Assembly (NCBI RefSeq): GCF_024868665.1
Contig: NC_079907.1
Location: 18,556,126-18,620,125, forward strand
Source: Triplophysa rosa
Taxonomy: Eukaryota > Chordata > Actinopteri > Cypriniformes > Nemacheilidae
DNA: 64,000 bases
Direction of reading: 5' to 3'
A program made the position numbers and the translations under genes. This document shows positions 1 through 11,299 of the stretch, one piece after another; the first letter of the stretch is position 1; every line of letters begins with the position of its first letter. The notes beneath the pieces are model-generated. The model made no database searches, was not told the origin of the DNA, and saw only the letters and a list, made by a program, of their open reading frames with translations.

Positions 1-1497
1 CCCATACCAACTAAATTATTAAAAGAGTTATTACCCGTTGCAATTGAGCCCATTTATAACATTATCAACTCGTCAATTAATCTAGGCCATGTCCCGGGAC
101 CCTTTAAGCTGGCCGTCATTAAACCTCCTATCAAGAAACCAAATTTAAACCCCAATGAACTGGGAAACTATAGACCGATTTCAAATTTCCCTTTCCTGTC
201 TAAAATACTAGAAAAAGTACTGTCCAGTCAGTTGTGCTCTTTCTTACAAAATAATGACATACACGAAAAATTCCAGTCAGGCTTTAGACCGCATCATAGT
301 ACTGAAACTGCGCTCGTTAAAATTACAAACGACCTGCTTATAGCATCAGATAAAGGTAACATCTCACTCCTAGTCCTGCTTAGTGCTGTGTTCGATACTG
401 TAGACCATAAAATACTTCTAAATCGCTTACACAATTATACCAGTATTCAGGGACAGGCACTACAATGGTTCAGATCTTACTTATCAGACAGACATCAATT
501 TGTCCATTTAAATGGGGAATCATCAAATCTAACGCAAGTAAATTATGGATTACCTGATTGATCGGTTTTAGGACCCTTGCTATTCTCCATATACATGCTA
601 CCCCTTGGAAACATTATTAGAAAACATGGAATTAGCTTCCACTGTTATGCAGATGATACTCAGCTATACAGTATATCTCATCAAGACCAGATGATTCCTT
701 CCAGCTATCCAAATTAGAAGAGTGCATCGAAGATATAAAAAATTGAATGACTTGTAATTTCCTTCTTTTAAATTCTAATAAAACAGATATATTACTTATC
801 GGACCAAAGACACGTGAGCAGAATATTTCGGATTATAACCTTCATAAATTGAAGGCTGCACCGTTACTCCAACAAATACAGTTAAAAACCTAGGTGTTAT
901 ATTAGACAGCAACCTGTCATTTAAAAATCACATCTCAAATGTCACAAAAACAGCCTTCTTCCACCTTAGAAATGTTGTCAAATTGCGAAATATTTTATGT
1001 GTTGCTGATGCAGAGAAGCTTATTCATGCATTTGTGACCTCAGGACTTGACTACTGTAATGCACTGCTTAGTGGTTGTCCTGCATCATCAATAAACAAAC
1101 TACAGTTAGTTCAGAATGCAGCTGCCAGAGTTCTAACCAAGTCCAGAAAATACGATCACATAACCCCAATGTTATCAACCCTTCACTGGTTACCCATTAA
1201 GTATCGTATTGACTTTAAAGTTCTTTTAATTACTTATAAAGCCTTAAACGGTTTAGCCCCTACCTACATAACAGAGCTTCTACCACACTACAACCCATCA
1301 CGCTCTCTAAGATCTCAAAACTCCAGATTTTTGATAACACCTAGAATAACTAAATCCACCAAAGGGGGTAGAGCTTTCTCATAAGTAGCACCTAAACTCT
1401 GGAATAGCCTTCCCGATACTATTCGAGGGTCAGACACACTCTCCCTATTTAAATCTAGATTAAAGACACATCTTTTCAGCCAAGCATTCTCTTAATA
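1..1497 (+). pseudogene. LINE reverse transcriptase, broken reading frame
   Basis: The region encodes the RT domain of the LINE in several frames. Visible blocks are the GFRPHHSTETALVK motif near 280-320, the AFDTVDHKIL-like block near 390-420 (read here as VFDTVDHKIL), and the catalytic YADD box at 645-656. The C-terminal part (983-1384) contains LDYCNALLSG and LHWLPIKYRI, typical of the fish L2 RT tail. A stop at 559-561, a later frame change and a stop after 1381 disrupt it. Compared with copy 2, six bases are missing just before the VFDTVDHKIL block. It is therefore a dead copy. Confidence 0.85.
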
Positions 1498-2507
1498 CAT
1501 AGTTAATGAACAGCAGCTACGCTAATTATTCTCCATCCCGAGGTAGGGAGAGATTCCGCCAGGCCCAAATGAACGTCATATGCCAATCCCCAACTAGAGA
1601 TTAAGCCAGCTACATCGAAACATCCCGTGCCATCCTCCTGCGAGAGCCTGCGGACTGAATGACAATCCCAGCTCCATCCAAGGCAATTCCATCACCACCC
1701 AAGAGAAAAGCGACCATCTGACCGGCCCAGCTCAGACAATTCCACCCCCAACCAAGAGCAAAGATGGACTACTTGTCACATTAATGCTAAATTTACAATA
1801 CTTGGTATTTAATGCTAAACTTGCATCACACGACAGCAGTTTGAAGTTATGGCTGCACTCAGTGACTTTGATTGGAGGTAGCTGGGTGGGTGTTGTAGGG
1901 AGTGGGGAGGCTTGTTGGTTGTGGTTTGGGATGTTTCATTTGTTGGGACTGTGTGGGTCTGGTCTGGTTTGGTCTTGTTTTGTGGTCGATGTCGGACAAC
2001 AGAGGAATAAAGTTAATTATGCCATTGCTATTTTTCCCTGGTTGTTCCTCTGTTGTCTGTTGTTGATCGTGGAATGGGACCGGGTTGGACCTGCACGGTT
2101 TCGGTGGGTGGGGCTTCCTGGGTCACGGCTCGTGGGCTCTCCCTGTTCTTCGTGGACGTTTGCTCGGTGGCCTTGGTTGGGGTCACTAAGTGCAGCTATG
2201 ACACCTCAGAGGAGATCTGGCCCTCCCGGCTGAGCCTGGTTTCTCCCGAGTTTTTTTTTTCTCCATTTATTCAACATTGGAGTTTGGGTTCCTCGCCACA
2301 GCAGTGTAGTGTTGGCTTGCTCAACGGGAGACTGCATTTATTTATTTATTAGATATTATTTATTATAATGATCTTGCTTGGTCTATAAACATCATGCACT
2401 GTGCTGTGTTTTACCTTTCTGTGTTTTTCTTATTTGCTCCTGTAAAGCTGCTTTGGAACAATGCAGATTGTGAAAAGCGCTATATAAATAAAATTGAATT
2501 GAATTGA
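1..2507 (+). mobile_element. L2-type non-LTR retrotransposon (LINE), copy 1, 5'-truncated by the window edge
   Basis: This LINE reads on the plus strand from inside the reverse transcriptase to its 3' end. After the RT comes about 1 kb of 3' UTR, rich in G and T around 1870-2200. It ends in 'gcgctatataaataaa' followed by short 'attga' repeats, as in fish L2/CR1-group LINEs. The first 240 bases closely match 61849-62100, so copy 2 near the right edge is the same family. The 3' tail joins directly to a sequence that continues after the neighbouring hAT insertion, so the LINE itself landed in an older repeat. The clade is inferred from the RT and from the esterase ORF1 seen in copy 2. Confidence 0.85.
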
Positions 2508-2523
2508 AATTCTTCGTTGAACA

Positions 2524-3623
2524 CAGGGGCGTAGCAAGATTTTCAAAAGTGCGGGGGATGGATGTGGTTTGTTTGTTAACAATAAAAATGATGAATACAA
2601 TGACAGAAGAGTACAAAAGGTATAACATACAAGATATGAAAAAGCTTCCCATTTAAATGAGTGACACTAGAAAAGTATAAAAACACACTCGGTGGTAAGC
2701 TTGATAGTGACATGGGTCTGACAGGACTGTGACTGAGACGGCTTAATTTTGCTTACTTGTGCCTTGAAAGGGGGAGATAAAAAAAAACGCCCACACAAAG
2801 CTTTTTCTCTGGTGGTATAAATAATGTAACAATTTACTGTTTTTAAACATTAAAATAGTATACACTTTTCTTTCATAGTTCTTCAACAGGTATGCAAACA
2901 ATGACATCATTTCTCACTTTTTTAGCCTCAACAGGTACAATCAAACACAACAGGTAAGTATCCACAAAAGTATTCAGCTAATCAACAAACAATGCTCAAA
3001 ATATCAAAATCAATTGCACTGGCAATAAACCCATAAATACACTGCTTAACAATGACAATTTGTCCCTCCTCCTCGTCAATTCCCTGCCTTCGTCATCACA
3101 GTTACTTTATACATTGCATGCCACATACATAACCAAATTTAGCTAGCTGCTGAACAATATCCCAATTAGCAATTAGCATTAGTCTAAAAAACGAAATATA
3201 ATACAGAAAACACTCGACATGTCAACAAAATATAAACAGAACATCTTCCCAAACACATATCAAGCTTATTTAAAAACCTCGAAAGCATAAACACATTCAA
3301 AGTACCTGGAAAAGCGAGACGTAAATAACCATAAGTTCCCACCTCTTCAGCACGAGTTGACCGATAAATCTAACACACCAAGAGAGGCGGGACTTAAGGC
3401 AGAACAGCCAATCATCAGCTGGTACACTCAAAGCCGGTGTCATGTTTGAGAGGGAGGGGAGAGGAAACAGCCGCAGCAAGCGCAGACACAGAGCGGCCAG
3501 AGAAACGGTGGAGCGACTGCTGTAAGGCGTTTGTGCAAAACTGCGGAAAAACTGCAGAAAAAATGCGGGTGTTGAACCCTCTCACCGGGAAAAGTGTGGT
3601 TGCCCACGGGTGTGACGCCCCTG
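2524..3623. mobile_element. Non-autonomous hAT element with perfect 8-bp target duplication
   Basis: The left end begins caggggcgtagcaag and the right end finishes gtgacgcccctg, giving a short inverted repeat (caggggcgt). The element is flanked on both sides by the identical 8-bp gttgaaca (2516-2523 and 3624-3631), the target duplication size of hAT transposases. No transposase remnant was recognised, and the small reading frames inside resemble no known protein. The uninterrupted site can be read in the related repeat near 28310-28330 on the minus strand, which confirms the boundaries. Confidence 0.85.
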
Positions 3624-3853
3624 GTTGAACAGTACCTGTTTGATTATGAAGATAAGTGTTTTGTTTTCTTTTTGTGTTAGTGAAGGTGCTAGTATAAGTA
3701 AATAAATACGTGTTATGTCAGTTTTTTTTCTCACTGTTGTTAAATTCCAGTGCGACGGCAAACGGAAGTTCTTCTTCTTGTTGTTTGTTGCAAGACGGAT
3801 GTTATGATACACTGCTTTGCAAAAAGGCGGAAGTTAAGTGACGTCATTGTGAG
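3624..3853 (+). repeat. Dispersed repeat, copy with inserted LINE and hAT (partner at 28088-28440)
   Basis: About 230 bases match the reverse complement of 28088-28320, running from gttgaacagtacctgttt to agtgacgtcattgtga. The start of the unit includes the end of a coding-like exon, but here the splice donor position reads gataag rather than ggtaag. The upstream part of the exon is cut off by LINE copy 1 and the hAT element. The rest looks like intron or non-coding transposon sequence. Confidence 0.75.
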
Positions 3854-5117
3854 CGGTACTTTAATGGCACACGTGATCTTAAGGCGGCTGCAGCGCCGAT
3901 CAAATTCTGACAAATTGTCTAACCAGAATGCATTGCTGTTGTCGCAGATTCTTGCGGCGCCGCATGAAGTCGAACAAGCCTATTGATATCGTATGGTTTT
4001 AGAAGATTCAAAATGTAACGTGACCTGTTTTTAATGTGTTTATACAATTGTTGGTCAGTGTTTGCAATAAACACCCGTGGTTTACATGTACAGTATTTGC
4101 TTGTTCCGTGTTTTATATGGTTGGGAAGTGGATAGGTTTAGGATTAGAGTGGGAGTGGGATTAGGTGACTTTTTATAACACACATTAGAACGGAGAAAAA
4201 ATGTGGATAAATTGTTGCAAATACTGTAGTATACTTAAATATTTACTATGGTAAGACTCAAAAACACTAGTGTCTGTGTTTTTTTTTACTAGTTTACTGT
4301 AGTAAATACTAAAGTACACTAGATCATTTTTCACGTAGGAACTAATTCAAATATGGGACAAATTTCATTGATACAGCAGTCTTTATAAAGGGAAATTTTA
4401 GGCGTACTTTAAATGCAGAACTAAAACGGCCAGTAGGTGGCGTCAACTTTCCACTGAGTCCACATGCTAATTTGAATCATTCTCTCGTCCGAGTCATTCA
4501 AAACACACATTCATTTAGGAGATAAACACCACAAAAAGGCAGATGTAAGTGTTCAAATGAATATTAATGCGCATATGCAACATTACCTACGGTACTACGA
4601 TACTACCGTTTCAAAAATAGTGAGGCATCGCGGGTATTTAGAAGCTTTAGCATCGCGATGCTACTGTAGCACCGGTACACCGTGCAACCCTAGTACCTGG
4701 AGCTACATATTTCACGTTGTGCAGAAATGTAGGCAGAGATACGTATTTACAATGAGCCTGGGCTAAAGAATATTCTACAAAATGGTAATCTTTCATAAAT
4801 ACATTTTTAAATACAGACAGTATGTTAAAAGAACATTTTAGTTAATTTACAAAAGTCTCAGTCTCAAAACAGCACAGTTAAAGTCTTAAAGTCCCACTGC
4901 ATTAGATAATTTTATCACTTAAAAATCATCTTTAAGCATTGAAATAGCACGTGTAAAAGTTTTTTTTCCTGTGATAATAACTTCTACATGCCTTAAAGTG
5001 ATAGTTCACCCAAAAATAATAGCAGTGAAGTATATCTTACACTGCCAGTAACTTACTATAGATTTAATTACTTTCCTATTAGTACTGTTTTTCAAATTGA
5101 GTTAAACTTTACTTTAA
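3854..5117. other. Intergenic stretch with scattered repeat scraps
   Basis: No gene is supported here. The stretch is AT-rich. Near 4570-4692 a segment with tactacgatactacc and a terminal gtgcaaccctag resembles the right end of a hAT element, but I found no matching left end. At 4998-5020 there is a short 'tagttcacccaaaaat' piece, a common cyprinid MITE end. Short reading frames show no recognisable domain. Confidence 0.5.
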
Positions 5118-5645
5118 AGGGGTCATATGGCACGAATACGTGTTGTTCTGTGTCTTTGGTGTGTTATAAGTTGTCCACAGACACATAAAATTGCAAAAAT
5201 TAAAGTGTCGGAACAAAAGATGCATTTTATCTAAAAGCGAATGCTCACCCAGACCTGCCTGAAAAGCCTCGTGTAACCACACCCCCACAAATCTACATTA
5301 GTTCATGGTATGAGTTGACTAAGACCACCCAAATGTATATGCAAGGAAGGTGGACGTTCCGGTCAGTACAATATGGTAAGAGGCATTACATTTTTGTCAC
5401 ACGCTTGCAGTATTCGACCAATCACTACTCACTGGTTAACTGGCCAATCATAACACACCTCGCTTTTCAGAGCCATGAGCTTTGTAAAAAATCCTCGCGT
5501 TTCAGAGATGGCGGGGCAAAGATGAGATACAAACATGCACGGTATGTGTAAAATACAGCGTTTTTGAACCTTAAATCGTGTACACACATTGCATTACATC
5601 TAAAACAAACGATAATATTTGTTTTAGCCGTGTCATATGACCCCT
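5118..5645. mobile_element. TTAA-flanked MITE (piggyBac- or Kolobok-like)
   Basis: A 528-bp element starts aggggtcatatggcacg and ends cgtgtcatatgacccct, a 17-bp inverted repeat with one mismatch. TTAA lies immediately outside each end (5114-5117 and 5646-5649). TTAA duplication is characteristic of piggyBac and Kolobok transposases. There is no coding capacity, so it is a non-autonomous element mobilised in trans. The superfamily choice between the two is not resolved. Confidence 0.8.
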
Positions 5646-6163
5646 TTAACCTAAATTTTAAACACTGAGTTTTGAGATTCAAAATGAGCCTGGTCTCATT
5701 ACTGGCATTAGCACAGCAACACATTTATAAAAAATGACATTCTTCCATAAGCATTATCTGGTTTTCTAGTAAAAATATTTAAAACTTCTTAAGTTACGTT
5801 ACATTTACATAGCAAGAAATAACAAGAAATTTAGTCTTGTTTTATGAAAGAAAATATAAGAACTAGTTAAACTAAGTTTATGTTTAAAACAAATTGTAAA
5901 TTAAATCTACAGTAAGTTACTGGCAAACCTGCTGCAAAACTAGCAAAGTTTTACAGTGTAGGTGTATATGGCTTTCTTCTTTCAGACGAATACAGTCAGA
6001 GTTATAATACAATTTATCTCATCCAAGCATCTTTTCTGTTATTTTGACCTTTGAATGTCCTGAAAAACCAGAAACCAGAAAAACTGATTTTGAAATGGTC
6101 TTGTAATTTGAAAGACTTTGATTTTTGATTTTCAGTTGTGTTTGATTAAGGTTGGAGCTAAAC
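5646..6163. other. AT-rich spacer, nothing recognised
   Basis: About 500 bases between two transposons. I see no coding exon, RNA gene or clear repeat. It ends in the 8-bp agctaaac that was duplicated by the following hAT insertion. Confidence 0.5.
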
Positions 6164-7151
6164 TAGGGCTGGGCGATATGGCAAAAAAGTAAACTAGATA
6201 GTTTTTTTCTATATTGATCGATAACGATATTTATTTCGATATATATTTAATTAAAAAACTGTATTAAAAGAATCTATTTTAAATACAGTTTATTAACAAA
6301 AGTTAACCTTTATCCAGTTAAAATTCAATTAAATTAATGCACTGTTGCAACACAGAGGATATTAGGCCATAAACAACATGTACCAGTTCATTCAGTCTCA
6401 TTTTGACTCAATGACTCGTTAAGTAAAGGGAGTGTTCATTCAGTACATTCAACCAATGAAAGGGCTCCGTTACTGCGTACATTCGAACGCTATTGGCTCA
6501 GCACCTGAGCACATACATAACGCTGCAATAATGTCTTGCTCGAGTAGTGGGATTCATTCAATGCATTCAGTGAACCTTAGTCTTTCAAAAAGACATCTCA
6601 CATAAACTGTAGTACATTTCTTTAATCATGCAAGCATCTTACATACAAGGTTCAATACTTTAATGTGCACACAAACTCACTTCATTACATCTCTGATCTG
6701 TACAGGGCATCGCTGGTTTGTTTCATAAGCACCAGCTCATGTTAGCAGATATGTTAACGATGGATATAAAAACCTTTGTGCTTGAGTTTCGAAGTAACTC
6801 GCTTGCAATTGCGCCTCAAGTTTGTTTTGTTTAACCGGCGATTGCGAAAAAAAATAAGACACTTGATAAACCGCGTGATGACAACTCGAGGTTAGTTTCA
6901 CTTTCGTTTCCGCTTCCAGTAATGTTTTCCTCCTCATGTCGAGTTTTCTTTGCCAAGTGCAGTATGAAATGGACTTTGTACTTTGACGCGCATGATAAAA
7001 GCTGCACGCTGACGCGTTGTTGCGTTTATTTCTGCTTTCTGTTAGACTGTAAAATTAATCCATATCGAGTCAAAATGCCAATAAATTATCATCGTTTTTG
7101 AAATACATTTTATCGCGATTCGATATGATATCGTTTATCGGCACAGCCCTA
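6164..7151. mobile_element. Non-autonomous hAT element with perfect 8-bp target duplication
   Basis: The left end is tagggctgggcgatatgg and the right end is atcggcacagcccta, an inverted repeat of the 'tagggctg' hAT type. Identical agctaaac copies flank it (6156-6163 and 7152-7159). The subterminal regions hold inverted blocks rich in atatcg/cgatat. No transposase exon is visible, and the minus-strand reading frame at 6737-6937 looks like chance. Confidence 0.88.
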
Positions 7152-7159
7152 AGCTAAAC

Positions 7160-7617
7160 TCAGCAGGACAGTAGCCCTTCAGGACTGGAGTTCCCCATTC
7201 CTGTTATAGATTATGTAATGTTTTATAAACCAACAGAACCTGTTTAAAAATGTATTGGTATCTATGAAGAACCTTAATGGCTATCTACATGGCTGCTTTT
7301 GGGCGCAGTCTATAGAATCACTATTGTTGTCAACCAGCAACACCTGAATCAAATTAGCTTTAATCAGATGATACCCTGAAGGGACCAGTTTAGACTAGTT
7401 GGCAGTCCTTGTCTAGTATAATTTAAATCTTTAAATAATTTAATTTAAAGTAACTGGTTTCAAGTTGGGCAGAAGCTTTAAATCAGTGTCCTACATCAGA
7501 GGTTTTCATTACAGTTTTACATGCCTAAAATGGTAAAGGAGTTTATGTTTAGCTTCAAGTTGACCTAATTAAAAAAATTCCCAACATAGTGGTCATATGT
7601 CTGTTTACAACATAGTC
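7160..7617. other. Upstream region of the carbonic anhydrase gene
   Basis: No other gene or repeat is recognised. This interval should hold the promoter and 5' UTR of the downstream gene, but I could not identify a convincing TATA box or other element. Confidence 0.4.
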
Positions 7618-9378
7618 ATGCATGTTTCTTTGTGCTCCAAGATTAACGTTTTATTCATAGCCTGCATTGGCAATTTTCTATTGCCGTTGTTGCACAGTGT
7701 ACCAACCTGTTTGTGTAAGTAAAGCTGATTGACACGTGATTGCTAGTGTTGTCACTGAATTGCACAACTTTTTGCAATTGCTGCTTTAATATTTTGCTTT
7801 GACATGCTTGAATGTTGTCATCCTTTTTCCCTCAGATTGGTGCTATCACTTGCCATATTGTAGTAAGTAGATCCTTCCTGACTGTTATTTAATATTATAA
7901 CATGCATTATTTTTATGTATTACAATTAAAAAAAATTATGACCTAAGTCCACCCTTTTTATTAAGGGAGAATTTTAAATGTATAATGCTGTTGGTAAAAG
8001 ACGTTTGCAGGTATTTGGATCAGCTTGGTTTTTTTCAGGTGACGTTGTTTGGCCCACGATTGCAGAGAGAGACTGCAATGGCACTCGGCAGTCTCCAATA
8101 GACATTGTAACTGCTAATGTCCTGCCTGATGCTAATCTAATGTCCTTTAAATTTACTGGTTATGATGACGACACAACATTTTATGAAATTGAAAATATTG
8201 GCTATACAAGTAAGTAACTGAGTTTTGCATGTCTGATGTTTGCATTTGCACAAAATGTCCTGCTGTCTTTGTTATTGTGTTAGTTGAATTTTCCTGCCGT
8301 CATTTTCTGTATGTTTCTTCGGATTGGTATCTTGTTTTTGTTACTTTAGTTCAGATTGCACTTGATCAAGAAAAAATGCAAATGGAAGGAGGTGGTCTGC
8401 CGGGATTGTTTATCAGTACTCAGTTTCATCTTCACTGGGGTATGGGCAGTGCCATGCCTGGATCTGAACATGCAGTAGATGGCAAAAGATATCCCATGGA
8501 GGTATGAAAAACATACAGAAGGTTTACAAAATTTTCTTTGTGTAAAAGTAGTGTTACACTTTTCTATATAATACAACTTAAACCACACTGCCACTATGAT
8601 ATTAAATTTACGTTACAATTGTGTAGACATCTTCGTGTTTTTACAGTTTCTAATCACTGCTGCTTATGTGCTTGCTTATTTGTTTGTCCTCTATTCAGTT
8701 GCACATAGTAAACAAGGCAGTAGATGATCCAAATGTATTGGCTGCCCTTGGTTTCTTTATTGAGGTGTGTTGCCTTTACTGCTTAACAAAGTCTCTAATT
8801 CAATTACACTGTTTTAAGTGTAACTATTCACAGGCCACTAATGACACTGGGAAGCCAAAGAGCTGGAAGACCTTGACATCTTATCTTGCAAAAATTGCCA
8901 ATGCAGGTAGTAAGACCAACCCAGACAACATGGCAATAAAAATAAAAATAATTAATTTACTGTTCACCTACTTCTCAGGCGATAAAGTGTGCATCACCCA
9001 ATATATATCCATGGACGATTTGCTCCCCGAAGTTGACCGAACTAAATATTACCGCTATCTTGGTTCTTTGACCACACCCAACTGCAATGAAGGTGTGGTG
9101 TGGACAATCTTTAAAGACCCTATTAAAGTCAGCCAAGATTTGGTAAGTGTAAATGAAGTTTTGATAATGTGGTTTCGAAGTGTAAAGGGGTAAATTAATG
9201 CATTAATAAAAATATTTATTAGATTGACCTGTTCAGTACAACTGTCTACATCAACAAGGTGTCCAGCTCACCCCTAATGACCAACACTTTCAGGGGGATC
9301 CAGCCCATCAATGGCAGAATTGTCGCATCACAAGTAACTAGTACTATTTTATCTTCCGAAACAAACCCTTGTTTTTGA
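7618..9378 (+). CDS. CA4-like secreted/membrane-type alpha-carbonic anhydrase, eight exons
   Basis: Exons: 7618-7714, 7836-7862, 8039-8209, 8350-8501, 8699-8764, 8834-8906, 8979-9142 and 9223-9378. All have GT-AG borders and compatible phases, giving 301 residues. The enzyme hydrates CO2 to bicarbonate outside the cell. Exon 1 encodes a hydrophobic signal-peptide-like start. Zinc ligands are seen at H125, H127 (FHLHWG) and H151 (LHIVN), the gate glutamate at E138 (GSEH), and T227-T228 (LTTPNC). Cys35, Cys41, Cys54 and Cys231 match the two CA4 disulfides. Oddities: the usual shuttle histidine is Tyr97, exon 5 is about 11 residues shorter than in CA4, and no hydrophobic GPI tail is seen, so a further exon after 9333 cannot be excluded. 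CA15-like is the main alternative; the exact paralogue is not assigned. Confidence 0.86.
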
Positions 9379-9488
9379 GGCTCCTCTTTTTCGCAGACCA
9401 CTGTATCGATCTCAACATTTGATGTTGAAACTGATGCATACTTTTGATGTACAAATGGTATGGTGTGGTGCGTTGCGTTGCATTTTCT

Positions 9489-9494
9489 AATAAA
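9489..9494 (+). promoter_or_regulatory. Polyadenylation signal of the carbonic anhydrase gene
   Basis: AATAAA lies about 110 bases after the stop codon of the last exon, a reasonable 3' UTR length. Confidence 0.6.
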
Positions 9495-10081
9495 AAAATC
9501 CTATAAGCTGAATTTTAACTGACTGTATAGAGAATTGGCTTTGCACAAATCCATCTCAAGTATGTTCTATGTAGATTGAAATTTTACCTGTATCGTGCTA
9601 GTCTATTGGAGTTGTTTTTAAGTGTGTAATGCTGCTGAAAAAATTGCTATTAAAAATGTTTCAGCCCAATATCTGTCAGCTCAAATGGATCTGTAGACCG
9701 TTTCATCTAAACAACATAAACAAACGTTACTGCACATGCACACTTTTGTGACCCCCAACTTAACTTCAGGTACACATTCACAAACAATACAGTGCCTGTA
9801 GATTATTTCTGATAACAATCAAAAGAAACTGAGAAGATTTTGCTAAACTTGTCTCTCCAATATTTTGAATTTAGACTGCAATACCAGTCTAAGTCTACCA
9901 TATGGTTTTAAATGCGACCAAATACAGGACTCATTCAACAAATTGTTTATTTATTTATTGCAAAAAATCTAGTTGTTTGGAATTTGCTTAGTGCGCTCAT
10001 ACACAATAATAACAAACATTTGGATCCATACATAAATACATACACATACATGCATCCAACTGTAGATATTTGTCCCATCAA
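9495..10081. other. Spacer with probable LINE 3' end
   Basis: No gene is visible. The part near 9920-10080 abuts the minus-strand LINE coding fragment and may be its 3' UTR, since it includes poly-T/ATTT tracts. The rest is AT-rich and unassigned. Confidence 0.4.
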
Positions 10082-10408
10082 TTATAAAGAGTGAGATGTA
10101 GACGCAAAAATACCCAAGGAGTTAAGAGAATGAACAATCCTACAATAAGTACTGTTCAGAAAGCGTGTAGACTTGGTTTTAATTGCTCTAAGGCGCCTGC
10201 CTGAAGGAAGAGGCGTAAAGAGGTGTCTGGCTGGATGTAAAGAATGTTTCAAAATTGTTAAACCTTTTTTCTGCAAACATGAGACATAAATCTCATCAAT
10301 AGTGCGAAGATAACAGCCAATAATTTTTGAAGCAGCCCAAATAATATGATGAACCTGCTTTCTCTGCTGAACTGTGGAGCTACCATACCACACTAATAAA
10401 ATGAACAT
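10082..10408 (-). pseudogene. C-terminal fragment of a second LINE family
   Basis: The minus strand encodes 108 residues matching the conserved C-terminal tail of fish LINE polyproteins, with VWYGSSTVQQRKQ, AASKIIG, HPARHLFTPLPSGRRLRA and KTKSTRFLNS. This tail follows the RT domain and belongs to a different family from the two L2-type copies in this window. No RT core lies upstream (towards 10900), so it is a 5'-truncated insertion. Confidence 0.75.
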
Positions 10409-10660
10409 ACAACAAAATTCAACAAATCATTTATTTATTACACCACAAAACGATACAAATTAATATTAACACAAATAAAATATAAATAGTTATATTATTA
10501 GACATTTGCCAAACACAAACTGGGGGTCAGGTGGTCTGTTGAAATGGTCTATAGAGGTCATAAATGACTCCTAATGATTATTCTGGTTAAGTGCACTTTT
10601 AATGTAGTTAGAGTTGAGTGGGTGGTTTATGTAATTGAAACACTGTTAAACTTACCGTAA

Positions 10661-10925
10661 GTCGTGGCCTAATGGTTAGAGAGTCGGACTAGTGACCAGA
10701 AGGTTGCAGGTTCGATTCCCAGAGCCGGCGGGTAACGAATGAGGTGCCCTTGAGCAAGGCACCTTACCCCTACTTGCTCCCCAGGCGCTGCAGTGGAGCC
10801 ACTGTACGTGTGTTCACCACTTGCTGTGCGTGTGTTCACTACTCTCTGGATGATGCAGAGGTCACATTTCGGGTATGTGTCACCATATCTGACTAATAGG
10901 TCACTTTCACTTCACTTTATATATT
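10661..10925 (+). mobile_element. tRNA-derived SINE
   Basis: The head looks like a tRNA with an A box (tggcctaatggttaga) and a consensus B box ggttcgattcc at 10709-10719, the internal RNA polymerase III promoter. The body contains gtgcccttgagcaaggcacc and ttgctccccaggcgctgcag, a core widely dispersed in teleosts. The tail ends in tcactttcacttcacttt. It would be transcribed by Pol III and copied by LINE machinery. It resembles the HE1-type/V-SINE group, but the subfamily is not certain. Confidence 0.85.
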
Positions 10926-11299
10926 TCTGTAAACATCAGGATGTTGCTTCGAACCTCAATGATCTAATGCATATGGCTATATCATAGTTTAACGTGCATG
11001 TAGAATTTTTTTGTATTTTATCTGTGGCTATTTATTTTGTTTTTGAACGATGCATGTTTAAAATATTGATTATTCAAGCTTTATTCAATCTATGGGTAAT
11101 TTGCGCACAAAGAGGTTCTATTTGTCAAGAGCTATTAATTTAGCGTTCCAAATAAAAAAAAGGTACAGTATTGCCAGTGGTCACATAAAACCCTAGAAGT
11201 ATGCTGCTCTTTTGAACACAAAGAAATATATTTGGAATAATGTTTGCAAGTGGCATTTCTTGGATTTCAATGACTACTGTACTAGAAAAAATTACAATG

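Noticed and set aside
1784..2352. Frames of 149 and 99 residues after the LINE RT
   Set aside because: They lie in the G/T-rich LINE 3' UTR, overlap each other in different frames and resemble no protein.
3437..3986. Small frames on both strands near 3.4-4.0 kb
   Set aside because: They cross hAT borders and repeat sequence; the minus-strand frame at 3582-3812 is the antisense of a non-coding repeat part.
10661..10730. Possible functional tRNA gene
   Set aside because: A and B boxes are present, but no cloverleaf with paired acceptor stem can be formed and the body continues as a SINE.
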